The translations under genes and the position numbers were made by a program. Positions 46,908 through 57,711 of a DNA stretch of 64,000 nucleotides are shown one piece after another. The stretch's first letter is position 1, and the number at the start of each line of letters is the position of its first letter. The DNA is from Pseudomonadota bacterium. GTDB taxonomy: Bacteria > Pseudomonadota > Gammaproteobacteria > Burkholderiales > Burkholderiaceae_C. The stretch is from NCBI GenBank assembly GCA_023442945.1, contig JAEZWW010000042.1, positions 62,001-126,000 of the forward strand, in the 5' to 3' direction. The notes under the pieces are model-generated. The model ran no database searches. It worked only from the letters and a program-made list of their open reading frames with translations, and was not told the origin of the DNA.

Positions 46908-47561
46908 ATGTCCGCCTTCGCCTTGCCCTCGTCACGCTCCTCGCTGACCGTTCTGGCCGCCGCGATGTTGATCAGCGCCTGCGCGTCGGTGGACCTCGGC
47001 CCGACCTACAGCCCGCCGCCGGTGCGCATGCCGCAGTCACAGGCGCCGGCGCCTGCACCAGTGCCCCCCGTCGCTCAGCCCAGTGCTGTCCCCCCGGTGC
47101 AGACGCTGCCGCAGACGCTGCCGCCGATCGGCGCCAACCCCGCGCCGGGCATCCCCGGCACCGCCGTGCCGGCGCCGGCACCGATCGATCCGCGCGCCAA
47201 CCTTGTGACGCTGACCACCCGGCTCGACCCGCTGAGCACGCTGCCGCCGGCGCGCAGCAACGCCACCGGCCAGCTCGATGCGATCTACGACGCCAACACG
47301 CGCCTGTTCCGCTGGAAGGCCTCGTGGTCGGGCCTGGCGGGCGCCATCACCGGCGCGCAGTTCCATGGCCCGGCGGACCAGGGGCAAAGCGGCCCCGCTA
47401 CCCTGATCTGGCCGGGACCGTTCGGCGCCAGTTACGAAGGGCGCGCCACGCTCTCGCCGGAGCAGGCCGTTGACCTGATGGGCGGCCGCTGGTATTTGAA
47501 CGTGCAGACCACCGCCAACCCGGCGGGCGAGCTGCGCGGGCAATTGCACGTGGTGCACTGA
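46908..47561 (+). CDS. CHRD-domain lipoprotein 1
   Basis: A 217-residue exported lipoprotein: signal peptide with lipobox LISAC, then a Pro/Ala-rich linker (about 30-95), then a CHRD domain (LDAIYDANTRLFRWKASWSGL...GAQFHGPADQGQSGP...WYLNVQTTANPAGELRGQLHV). CHRD domains were first seen in chordin and are of unknown function in bacteria. A gggag site lies 7 bp upstream. A second CHRD lipoprotein gene follows in tandem. Confidence 0.88.
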   Translation: MSAFALPSSRSSLTVLAAAMLISACASVDLGPTYSPPPVRMPQSQAPAPAPVPPVAQPSAVPPVQTLPQTLPPIGANPAPGIPGTAVPAPAPIDPRANLVTLTTRLDPLSTLPPARSNATGQLDAIYDANTRLFRWKASWSGLAGAITGAQFHGPADQGQSGPATLIWPGPFGASYEGRATLSPEQAVDLMGGRWYLNVQTTANPAGELRGQLHVVH

Positions 47562-47660
47562 CCTGCGTTCACTGCGGCCGCCTTGCGTCTTGGTATCGGC
47601 CTGTAAATTCACGGGGCCGATGGCCCTGGCAGCACCCCGACGGGTGCTAAGGTAGCGCCC

Positions 47661-48239
47661 ATGTTCGACACGGCTTCTTCCGCTCCTTCTCTTCCCGCTC
47701 CCGCTCCCGCGCCCGCTGGCGGCGCGGCGCCCGACGCCGGCTGGCGCCGCCGCCGTATTTGGCTTCCCCTGGGCACGCTCGCCTTGTTGGCCGCCTGTTC
47801 CAGCGCACCGCCGATGCGACCAGCGCCACCGGTGATCACCACGCCGCCGGCTCCGCCGCCCACCCAGCGCGAGCCGGAACTGGCGGCGTTTCGCGCCGTC
47901 CTGTCCGGGCGCAGCGCGGTGCCGAGCACGGACAGCCCGGCGCAGGGCGAACTGGTCGCCGTGCTCAACCGCAAGACTGGCGTGCTGCAGTGGAAGCTGA
48001 ATTTCTCCGGCCTCAGCGGCCCGGTGCGCGCTGGCAGCTTCCACAGCCCGGGGATGAGCGACGAGGTCGCCGCGCCCGTCGTGTCGCTGGGCCGCTCGGT
48101 GCTCAGCCCCTCTGAAGGGCGCGCCAAGCTCACGCCCAAGCAGCGCGCCGACCTGCTGAGTGGCCAGTGGTACGTCAACCTGCGCACCGCGCGCTACCCC
48201 GAAGGGGAAATCCGCGGCCAGATGATCGAGCAGCACTGA
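47661..48239 (+). CDS. CHRD-domain lipoprotein 2
   Basis: A 192-residue paralogue of the preceding protein. It has an unusually long n-region (about 28 residues, Pro/Ala-rich, ending RRRRIW) before the hydrophobic core and lipobox LLAAC, then a CHRD domain (GELVAVLNRKTGVLQWKLNFSGL...GSFHSPGMSDEV...WYVNLRTARYPEGEIRGQM). A 7-bp stem hairpin (agcaccc/gggtgct) lies 12 bp before the ATG but has no T-run. Confidence 0.85.
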   Translation: MFDTASSAPSLPAPAPAPAGGAAPDAGWRRRRIWLPLGTLALLAACSSAPPMRPAPPVITTPPAPPPTQREPELAAFRAVLSGRSAVPSTDSPAQGELVAVLNRKTGVLQWKLNFSGLSGPVRAGSFHSPGMSDEVAAPVVSLGRSVLSPSEGRAKLTPKQRADLLSGQWYVNLRTARYPEGEIRGQMIEQH

Positions 48240-48410
48240 GCGCACCCGTCCAGCGCCCGGCCGGCGCGCGTTCGTGGGGCCAAGCCCACGCCTTGTGGGC
48301 AGAAAACGCCGCCATTGCCTAAAATGGTGGTCTTTCCCTGCTTTGCTGAAGCGTCGATGCGCCCCTTCGACGCGCACGCAGTTGCCCGTCACGCTGCCGC
48401 AGGTCACCCC

Positions 48411-50936
<2,526 letters not shown>

Positions 50937-50956
50937 GCGTCAGGCGGCAAGGTTTC

Positions 50957-51016
50957 CAATCAAATCCCGACGCAGCCCTAGATGAGTCTGCGCAAGCAGC
51001 TACACATTTGATAGTT
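50957..51016 (+). repeat. Family A dispersed repeat, copy 13
   Basis: Intergenic copy after the YgiQ gene: aatcaaatcccgacgcagccctagatgagtctgcgcaagcagctacacatttgatag. Confidence 0.75.
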
Positions 51017-51078
51017 TTCTCGTCGCACTTGCGTGAGGCTGCGCAACCCTGCAGCGCCCCCACTGTGCCTGCCATCGC

Positions 51079-52005
51079 ATGATCCGCCGCCGTCACCTAG
51101 CCGCCTTGACGAGCCTGGCCGCTTTGCCCACCATCGCGCTCATGAACGCTGCTTCCGACGCCGCTGCCGGTCTGCCCTTGCTGCAATCCCTGAAGCCCTC
51201 ACCGCGCCTGCCGGTGATGTTCGTCGGCCATGGCAGTCCGATGAACGCCATCGAAGACAACGCCTGGCGCCGCGAATGGCAGGTGCTGGGGCAAGAATTG
51301 CTGGCGCGCGCCGTCCAGCCGCAGCTGGTGCTGTGCGTGTCTGCGCACTGGCTGACGCGCGGCGGTTGGTATGTGACCGGCATGGCCCAGCCCAAGACCA
51401 TCCACGACTTCGGCGGCTTTCCGCAAGCGCTGTTCGACCAGCAGTACCCCGCGCCCGGCGCCCCGGCCGTTGCGCAAACCCTGGCGCACGAACTGCAGCA
51501 GCCCGCCACGCACCGCCCGCTGGGCGTGGACGAAGGCGAATGGGGGTTGGACCACGGCACCTGGTCGGTGCTCAAGCCCATGTTCCCGGCCGCCAACATC
51601 CCGGTCATGCAACTCAGCATGGACTACAGCCGCCCGCCGGCCGAGCACTACGCGCTGGGCCAGCAACTGCGCGCCCTGCGTGAGCGCGGCGTGCTCATCG
51701 TCGGCAGCGGGAATGTCGTCCACAACCTGCGCGCCGTCCGCCGCGACGCGCCCAACGACGCCACCTACGACTGGGGCGCCGCCTTCGATGACAAGGTCAA
51801 GACCCACGTCGTTGACGGTAATCTGGGCGGCCTGGTGGACTTCCAGCAATGGGGCGCCATCGCCCAGCAGGCCCACCCCACTTACGAACACTACCTCCCC
51901 CTGCTGTACGCCGCCGGCGCCGTGCACGCCGGCGAAGCGCCGCGCTTTTTCAACACCGGCTTTCAGCTGGCGTCGATCTCGATGCGGTCGATGCTGTGGG
52001 GGTGA
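51079..52005 (+). CDS. Extradiol ring-cleavage dioxygenase, YgiD/4,5-DOPA type
   Basis: A 308-residue protein of the LigB/DODA family. It shows LPVMFVGHGSPMNAIEDN, LVLCVSAHWLTRGGWYVTG, GFPQALFDQQYPAPG, LGVDEGEWGLDHGTWSVLKPMFP and VGSGNVVHNLR, which supply the metal-binding His and Glu. The N-terminus (MIRRRHLAALTSLAALPTIALMNAAS) resembles a Tat signal, which is unusual for the E. coli YgiD type; a start at the internal ATG (MNAASDAAAG) would remove it. Confidence 0.88.
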   Translation: MIRRRHLAALTSLAALPTIALMNAASDAAAGLPLLQSLKPSPRLPVMFVGHGSPMNAIEDNAWRREWQVLGQELLARAVQPQLVLCVSAHWLTRGGWYVTGMAQPKTIHDFGGFPQALFDQQYPAPGAPAVAQTLAHELQQPATHRPLGVDEGEWGLDHGTWSVLKPMFPAANIPVMQLSMDYSRPPAEHYALGQQLRALRERGVLIVGSGNVVHNLRAVRRDAPNDATYDWGAAFDDKVKTHVVDGNLGGLVDFQQWGAIAQQAHPTYEHYLPLLYAAGAVHAGEAPRFFNTGFQLASISMRSMLWG

Positions 52006-52100
52006 TGCCGAGTCGTTTGCAGCCCGCCAGAGGGGCTGGGTGAGCGGTTTGCGGTGATGGGACGACCCGCCGGTCGTCCGATTGAGGCATTCGGTTTCCC

Positions 52101-52994
52101 TTACGGCAGTTCGATCGCCCGCGCCAGGTGCGTGTAAACAGCGCCGATGCGCCGCAGGTGCCGGGCCTCGGGATGGGTCAACAGCCACAGCTCGGTTTCA
52201 CATTCTTCCAGGGACTCGGTCAGCCGCAGCAGGTCGCGGCGGCCTTCGGCCAGGAACAAGGGCACGACGCCGACGCCCAGGCCAAGGGCGACGAGTTCCA
52301 AGACCGACAGCACGCTGCCGACGCGGTAGCGCGGCGTGACCTTGGGAAAATGCCGCTTGCGCCAGACGACGGAGGGGTGGTCGGGCAGGGCGTCGTCCGG
52401 CGCGACCCAGTCGCAGTCACCCGCCTGCACCTGCGCCATCTTGCGCACCGCGCCACGCCGGTGCGCGTACAGCGCCACGCGGATGGGACCGAGCTGTTTG
52501 CCGACCAGGTGCGTGGGTGGCCGCTTGGTGGCGCGCACGGCGATGTCCGCGTCACGCCGGGTCAGGCTGGCCAGTTCATTGCCCGTGTGCAGTTCAAAGC
52601 CAAGCAGCGGGTGTTCGGTGCGCAGCGCGGCCAGCGCGGGCGACACCAGGCCGTGCAAGACGGTGTCGGTCGTGGTGATGCGCACCGTGCCTGAGATCTG
52701 CGAGGGCTCGGATTCAACCGCAGCGCGCGCGGCCTCCAGCGCCGCTTCCACAGACTCGGCGTGGGCGGTCAACGCCAGCGCCAGGTCGTTGGGGACGTAA
52801 CCGGCCCGCGTGCGTTCAAACAGCGGGCGCCCCAGGCCGCGTTCGACGCGCTGCAGGGCGCGGAACACGGTGGAAGCGTCCACGCCCAGACGTTCACCTG
52901 CCGTTGCCAGCGTGCCGGCCCGCGCCAAGGCCAAGGTCACCTCAAGGTCGGCGGGCCCCAATCGGAATTGCGTGGGCGCAATCGAGGTTTGCAT
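52101..52994 (-). CDS. LysR-family transcriptional regulator
   Basis: A 297-residue regulator. The helix-turn-helix region at about 15-75 reads LALARAGTLATAGERLGVDASTVFRALQRVERGLGRPLFER, and an effector-binding domain follows. It is divergent from a two-gene glutathione S-transferase cluster and most likely controls it and itself. Confidence 0.92.
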   Translation of the reverse strand: MQTSIAPTQFRLGPADLEVTLALARAGTLATAGERLGVDASTVFRALQRVERGLGRPLFERTRAGYVPNDLALALTAHAESVEAALEAARAAVESEPSQISGTVRITTTDTVLHGLVSPALAALRTEHPLLGFELHTGNELASLTRRDADIAVRATKRPPTHLVGKQLGPIRVALYAHRRGAVRKMAQVQAGDCDWVAPDDALPDHPSVVWRKRHFPKVTPRYRVGSVLSVLELVALGLGVGVVPLFLAEGRRDLLRLTESLEECETELWLLTHPEARHLRRIGAVYTHLARAIELP

Positions 52995-52998
52995 ATCA

Positions 52999-53021
52999 GC
53001 GTATTTTCATTTCGCCAACGC
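52999..53021 (+). promoter_or_regulatory. Candidate operator between the LysR gene and the GST genes
   Basis: A short inverted repeat gcgt-N15-acgc lies 5 bp from the LysR start in the 154-bp divergent gap. It is compatible with a LysR-type site but short; no T-N11-A motif stands out. Confidence 0.25.
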
Positions 53022-53148
53022 AATCCTACATTGAACCCAAGCGCACTTCCACGGTGCTGCGCGGAGTGGGTCAGCCGTCCGGCTTGGCCCGCGCTCGCAG
53101 TGCAGCGCGCCCCTCGATCTTGTTCACCTGTTTCCGAAAGGACCTGTC

Positions 53149-53757
53149 ATGAAGCTTTATTTCTCCCCCGGCGCCTGCTCCCTGGCCGTGCACATCGCCT
53201 TGCGCGAGGTCGGTGCGCACTTCGATGCGACGGCGGTCGACCTGGCCAAGCACGTCACCGCTGATGGCCTGGACTACCGCAGCATCTCTGCGCGCGGCTA
53301 CGTCCCGCTGCTCGAGTTGGACGACGGCACCCGGCACACCGAAGTGGCGTCGCTGCTCCAGCTCGTGGCAGACCTGGACCCGGCCAGGGCGCTGATCGGC
53401 GCCGCGGGCTCGGGCCGCCGGTTGTTGGTGGTCGAATGGTTGAGCTTCGTGGCGACCGAGCTGCACAAGGCTTTCAGCCCCTGGCTGTGGCACAAGGAAA
53501 CGGCCGAGTCCACGCGCCAGGCCGTCAAGGACAAACTGGCCACACGCTTTGCCGAGCTGGACGGACTGTTGGCCAAGCAAGACTATCTGGCGGGCGACTA
53601 CAGCGTGGCCGACACCTACGCCTTCACCATCGTCAACTGGGCCAACTTCCTGAAGCTGCCGCTGACGGCGTACCCGCACCTGCAGGCCTATCTGAACCGC
53701 GTGGCCAGTCGCCCAGCCGTGCAGGCCGCGCTGCGAGCCGAGGGCCTGCTGAAATGA
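53149..53757 (+). CDS. Glutathione S-transferase, beta class
   Basis: A 202-residue cytosolic enzyme. The N-terminal thioredoxin fold begins MKLYFSPGACSLAVHIALREVG with the beta-class Cys10. The C-terminal helical domain contains LATRFAELDGLLAKQDYLAGDYSVADTYAFTIVNW. An aaagga ribosome site lies 7-12 bp upstream. It overlaps the next GST gene by 4 bp (ATGA) and is divergent from a LysR regulator. Confidence 0.92.
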   Translation: MKLYFSPGACSLAVHIALREVGAHFDATAVDLAKHVTADGLDYRSISARGYVPLLELDDGTRHTEVASLLQLVADLDPARALIGAAGSGRRLLVVEWLSFVATELHKAFSPWLWHKETAESTRQAVKDKLATRFAELDGLLAKQDYLAGDYSVADTYAFTIVNWANFLKLPLTAYPHLQAYLNRVASRPAVQAALRAEGLLK

Positions 53758-54416
53758 GCGCGCCGCTGGTGCTGGTCTCGCACGCGCTGTGCCCGTATGT
53801 GCAGCGCGCGGCCATCGTGCTGGCCGAGAAAGGCGTCCCCTTCGAGCGGCGCGACATCGACCTGGCACACAAGCCGGACTGGTTTCTGGCGGTGTCGCCG
53901 CTGGGCAAGACGCCGGTGTTGCTGGTGGACGGCGCGCCGATCTTCGAGTCGGCGGTGATCTGCGAATACCTGGAAGACACCACCTTGCCCAAGCTGCACC
54001 CCGGCAACGCGCTGCTGCGCGCTAGGCACCGCGCGTGGATGGAATTCGGCTCCAACGTGTTGAGCGGGATCGCCGCCTTCTACAACGCGCCGGACGAGGC
54101 CGCGCTGCAGGCCAAGGCCGACCAGATCCGCCAGCGCCTGCAGCAGCTGGAAGCCGAGTTGGGCGAGGGGCCGTACTTCGCCGGAGAGGCCTTCAGCATC
54201 GTGGACGCGGTGTTTGGGCCGGTGTTCCGCTACTTCGACGTCTTTGATGAGCTGGGCGACTTTGGCTTTTGGCAGGGGCTGCCCAGGCTCGCGCGGTGGC
54301 GGCAGGCGCTGGCCCGTCGGCGCTCCGTCGCGCAGGCCGTGGCGCTCAACTACCCGGATCTGCTGCGCGGCTTCCTGCGCGCGCGCCCGTCCGCGCTCGG
54401 CCGGCTGGCGCGGTGA
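53754..54416 (+). CDS. Glutathione S-transferase, second type
   Basis: A 220-residue GST-fold protein with HALCPYVQRAAIVLAEKG (Cys13-Pro-Tyr), PLGKTPVLLVDGAPIFESAVICEYLED and YFAGEAFSIVDAVFGPVFRYFDV. The CPYxQ motif is that of omega- or stringent-starvation-like GSTs that act by thiol transfer. It is translationally coupled to the preceding GST. Confidence 0.9.
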   Translation: MSAPLVLVSHALCPYVQRAAIVLAEKGVPFERRDIDLAHKPDWFLAVSPLGKTPVLLVDGAPIFESAVICEYLEDTTLPKLHPGNALLRARHRAWMEFGSNVLSGIAAFYNAPDEAALQAKADQIRQRLQQLEAELGEGPYFAGEAFSIVDAVFGPVFRYFDVFDELGDFGFWQGLPRLARWRQALARRRSVAQAVALNYPDLLRGFLRARPSALGRLAR

Positions 54417-54486
54417 GCGCCGGCCGCCAGGGCGCGGGCAAACACCTGCGTCGGCACCGGTGCGCGGGCCACGCCAAAATGGCGCC

Positions 54487-55098
54487 ATGACCACCCTCAT
54501 CGCCACCCCCGCCGATGTGCTCGCCTTTTGGCTGGGCGCTTACCCCCTGGACCCTGCCGCCATGGCGCGCGTGCAGGGCCAGTGGTTTCAGAAGAACGAC
54601 GCCTTCGATGCCGACATGCGCGCGCGCTTTCTGCCGACGATTGAGGCCGCGCTGGACGGCCGCCTGAGCGATTGGCCGGCGACGGACGACGGCTGGCTGG
54701 CGCTGCTGATCGTGCTGGACCAGTTCACACGCAACACCTTTCGCGGCGAGCCCAAGAGCTTTGCCGGCGACCCGATGGCGCTGCAGCACGCGGTGGAGGG
54801 CATTGCCGCTGGGCGCGACCAGCGCGTGCCGCCCATGGCGCGCATCTTCTGCTACCTGCCGCTGGAACACGCCGAAGACCGCGAGCTGCAGGCGCGCAGT
54901 GTGGCGCTGTTCGCTGCCCTGGCCGCCGGGCCAGGGGCCGAGCCCAAGGCCTTTTTCGACAACACGTCGGACTACGCGGTCAAGCACCAGGTGGTGATTG
55001 ATCGATTCGGGCGCTTTCCGCACCGCAACGCGATTCTGGGGCGTGTCAGCACGCCGGAAGAGATGGAGTACCTGCGCCAGCCCGGCTCGGGTTTTTGA
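54487..55098 (+). CDS. DUF924-family protein
   Basis: A 203-residue soluble helical protein with DVLAFWLGAYPLD, WFQKNDAFDADMRARFLPTIEAA, LLIVLDQFTRNTFRG, FCYLPLEHAEDRELQARSVALF and DRFGRFPHRNAILGR, the complete DUF924 pattern. The fold resembles TPR-like helices; function is unknown. The ATG follows the GST gene by 70 bp. Confidence 0.9.
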   Translation: MTTLIATPADVLAFWLGAYPLDPAAMARVQGQWFQKNDAFDADMRARFLPTIEAALDGRLSDWPATDDGWLALLIVLDQFTRNTFRGEPKSFAGDPMALQHAVEGIAAGRDQRVPPMARIFCYLPLEHAEDRELQARSVALFAALAAGPGAEPKAFFDNTSDYAVKHQVVIDRFGRFPHRNAILGRVSTPEEMEYLRQPGSGF

Positions 55099-55125
55099 GC
55101 GCGGATCGGGGGCCGAACGCGGGCG

Positions 55126-55166
55126 CGCGTCCCTAGGGGCGGCAGCCGGGCCGTCCCTAGGGCGCA
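55126..55166 (+). repeat. Short GC-rich duplicated palindromic unit
   Basis: gcgtccctaggggcggcagccgggccgtccctagggcgc holds the word gtccctaggg twice, 26 bp apart. It lies directly before family A copy 14 in a 253-bp convergent gap that has no gene. Confidence 0.4.
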
Positions 55167-55175
55167 AGCGCGGGT

Positions 55176-55243
55176 TTTGAATGAAATCGGCCGTTGGCCC
55201 TAGAGCCACTTGCGCGGGCAGCTAGCAAAAATAGAGCAATTCA
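55176..55243 (+). repeat. Family A dispersed repeat, copy 14
   Basis: ttttgaatgaaatcggccgttggccctagagccacttgcgcgggcagctagcaaaaatagagcaattc is one of the most complete copies and defines the consensus well. Confidence 0.85.
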
Positions 55244-55351
55244 CGGAGCGGTGCGTCCGCGCGGTGGGGCGAATTGACGACCATGGGCGGACCGTTGGCC
55301 CGCGCCCCTCAAACCAGGTGATTGGCCGTCTGGGCCAACGGCGCCACGCGC

Positions 55352-56827
55352 TCAGGCCAGCAATTCAAAGTCGATGAAGCCGCGCTCGACGTTGGTCGAC
55401 AGCAGCTTCACGCGCACCTTGTCGCCGACCTTCACCGCGCGTGCGCGCCCGACAATCAGCTTGCCTTCGGCCGGGGGTGAGAAGACGCGCACCCAGTTGT
55501 TGCCCTTGGACACGCCGGTGACCACGCCGTCGAACACGTCGCCGATGCGCCGCTCCAGCAGCAGCGCGGCTTCGGACTTGCGCAGCTGGCGCTCGACTTT
55601 GTTGGCCGCGTCTTCCTGCTGTGTGCAGTGCTCGGCCAGGCGGCCCAGTTCGGCGTGCGAATAGGGCGCGGGTGCGCCGGCCAGCGCGGCTTTCACCAGC
55701 CGGCCGGTGATCAGGTCGGGGAAGCGCCGATTAGGCGCGGTGGAGTGCGAATAGTCGCGCACCGCCAGGCCGAAGTGGCCGATGGTCGGACCGCCGGGCA
55801 CTTCGGCCACGTATTCGCCGCGACCCATCAGTTTGACGATGGTCAGCGACAGGTCGGGGAAGCGCTCCGGATCGCGCCGGCGCTCGGCTGCCAGAAACTG
55901 TTCCAGCGCGGCCGAATCCGGGTCGGGCGGCAGGGTGAAGCCGCGCTCGGCCGCCACTTCGGCGATGCGCGCCCAGCGCTCGGGTGAGCGCACCACGCGG
56001 CGCAGCGAGGCGCGGCGCTGGCTGGCGAGGTAGCGCGCCACCACGCCGTTGGTGGCGACCATGAATTCTTCGATCAGCTGGCGCGCGCGGTTCTGCACCT
56101 GTTGGCGGATGGCGACGACCTTGTCGCCATCGAATTCGGCGCGCGGCTGCAGCGTCTGGAATTCGAGCGAGCCCTGTTCACGCCGGCGCGCGCGCAACTG
56201 CTGCGCCACGGCGTCCTGCGTGCGCAGCTGTTCGTCCATGCCGGGCACGGCGGCGGCCGCGGCGGGCAGCGGGCCATCGCCTTCGATCCACGCCGCCACC
56301 GCGTCGTACGCCAGCTTGGACTTGTTGTGCACGCGCGCGCGCAGCACACGGGCGTCGCCCAGCGTGCCATCGGGGGCGAAGTCCATTTCGGTCACCAGGG
56401 CCACGCGCTCCTGATGCGGGTTGAGCGAGGTGAAGTCGGTGCTGAGCTTTTCCGGCAGCATCGGGAAGATGCGTGCCGAGGTGTAGACGCTGGTGGTGTT
56501 GATCTCGGCGTGCCGGTCGATCGGGGTGTGTTTGTCGACCAGCATGTCGACGTCGGCCACGGCCACGCGGATGCGCACGCCGCCGCCCGGCAGCGGCTCG
56601 CACTGCGACAGCTGGTCCAGGTCGCGCGAATCGTCGTTGTCGATGGAGCACCACAGCAGCGCCGTCATGTCGACGATGTCGGCACCGCTTTCCGTGCTGG
56701 GCCCCGTGATGGACTTCAGCTGGTCCCGCACGGCGGGCGGAAAGTCGGGTTCCAGCCCACGTTCGCGCATGGCCATCACGGCCAACTCGGCCAGTTCTTG
56801 CTTTTGGTGGGGATGCAGTTGGCTCAT
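55352..56827 (-). CDS. RNase II/R-family 3'-5' exoribonuclease, short form
   Basis: A 491-residue RNB-domain nuclease. Metal-binding Asp residues are in SIDNDDSRDLDQLSQ, and RNB landmarks HAEINTTSVYTSARIFPMLPEKLSTDFTSL, YSHSTAPNRRFPDLITGRLV and a C-terminal S1-like domain (DVFDGVVTGVSKGNNWVRVF) are present. It lacks the N-terminal cold-shock domains of E. coli RNase II and R, so it is a shortened type such as in Deinococcus. It should degrade single-stranded RNA. Confidence 0.92.
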   Translation of the reverse strand: MSQLHPHQKQELAELAVMAMRERGLEPDFPPAVRDQLKSITGPSTESGADIVDMTALLWCSIDNDDSRDLDQLSQCEPLPGGGVRIRVAVADVDMLVDKHTPIDRHAEINTTSVYTSARIFPMLPEKLSTDFTSLNPHQERVALVTEMDFAPDGTLGDARVLRARVHNKSKLAYDAVAAWIEGDGPLPAAAAAVPGMDEQLRTQDAVAQQLRARRREQGSLEFQTLQPRAEFDGDKVVAIRQQVQNRARQLIEEFMVATNGVVARYLASQRRASLRRVVRSPERWARIAEVAAERGFTLPPDPDSAALEQFLAAERRRDPERFPDLSLTIVKLMGRGEYVAEVPGGPTIGHFGLAVRDYSHSTAPNRRFPDLITGRLVKAALAGAPAPYSHAELGRLAEHCTQQEDAANKVERQLRKSEAALLLERRIGDVFDGVVTGVSKGNNWVRVFSPPAEGKLIVGRARAVKVGDKVRVKLLSTNVERGFIDFELLA

Positions 56828-56895
56828 GGCAATGGGCTGTTGGAGGACGGGCCATCATAGCCAGCGACCTTGTAGGCGCCGGACGCGTCCGCTGG

Positions 56896-57657
56896 TCAGC
56901 CTGCGCGCCAGAGCAGGGCAGCCAAGGCGCCCAGGTTCAGCAAGAGGGTGACCACGTAGGTGGTCAGGAAAGGCTGCTTGCGCGACTTGTGGCGCAGCGC
57001 GCGTTGGGCCAGCCACGCGGCCGGCCATCCGCCGAGCAGGGCGAGCAGGTGCAGTTGGCTTTCGGGGGTGCGCCAACGACCTTGCGCGGCGGCGTTCTTG
57101 TCGAAGGCGTAGACCATGAACGTGGCGATGTTCAGCAGCACCAGGCCGCCCAGCACGGCAACGGCGGACACCGGCCAGAGCCCGCGCCAGGTGATGGCGC
57201 CCAGCAGGCCGACCCAGGCCAGCAGCGCGACGCTGAACAACACCGGCTGACCGTCCAAGCCCTGCGGGGCACGGTCAGCGGGACGGCGGCGATCGGTGGG
57301 GCGAACGACTCGGCTTGGGGCGTCGACGTCGGGACGCATGCGTGGCGCAGGGCGTTGGCTTGGCGGTCGTACCGCCGTCCGATCTGTCGTGCCCATCGCC
57401 GGACGCTCCGCCGTGTTCGCACGTCGCGCGGGAGCGGCGTCCGGGCGCGCCCCCGCCAGCGGCTGTACCGCCATCGCACGTGGCCCTTTGCCGCCGACAT
57501 CGATGCGCTCGAAGCGCACGCGCTCGCCTGCGCGCGGCACGGCGTCGCCGCGGTAGTCGCGCACGTGAAAGAAGATGTTGCGCTGCCCGTCGGCCGTGGC
57601 GATGAAGCCGAAACCGCGCTCTGCGTCAAAGCGCAGTACCTCGCCGTCTTGTGTCAT
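56896..57657 (-). CDS. Cold-shock domain fused to DUF1294 membrane domain
   Basis: A 253-residue fusion. Residues 1-68 are a cold-shock domain with RGFGFIA and NIFFHVRDY as RNP motifs. A 70-residue Arg/Pro-rich linker follows, then a DUF1294 domain with about four helices (NIATFMVYAFDKNAAAQGRWRTPESQLHLLALLGGWPAAWLAQRALRHKSRKQPF). It presumably tethers a nucleic-acid-binding domain to the inner membrane. This fusion is common, but its function is unknown. Confidence 0.9.
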   Translation of the reverse strand: MTQDGEVLRFDAERGFGFIATADGQRNIFFHVRDYRGDAVPRAGERVRFERIDVGGKGPRAMAVQPLAGARPDAAPARRANTAERPAMGTTDRTAVRPPSQRPAPRMRPDVDAPSRVVRPTDRRRPADRAPQGLDGQPVLFSVALLAWVGLLGAITWRGLWPVSAVAVLGGLVLLNIATFMVYAFDKNAAAQGRWRTPESQLHLLALLGGWPAAWLAQRALRHKSRKQPFLTTYVVTLLLNLGALAALLWRAG

Positions 57658-57711
57658 TTGGGTTTACGGCCCTACAGCCATCTGCGCGGCCAGCTATCGT
57701 TTGGGTAGCGT
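57656..57711 (+). repeat. Family A dispersed repeat, copy 15 (into CoA-transferase 3' end)
   Basis: catttgggtttacggccctacagccatctgcgcggccagctatcgtttgggtag. The minus strand reads through the right end of this copy to give the last codons and TAG stop of the CoA transferase. Confidence 0.75.

Noticed and set aside
47631..47648. A 7-bp stem hairpin between the two CHRD genes as a terminator
   Set aside because: There is no T-run on either strand, so it is not a canonical intrinsic terminator. It may still affect translation initiation of the second gene.
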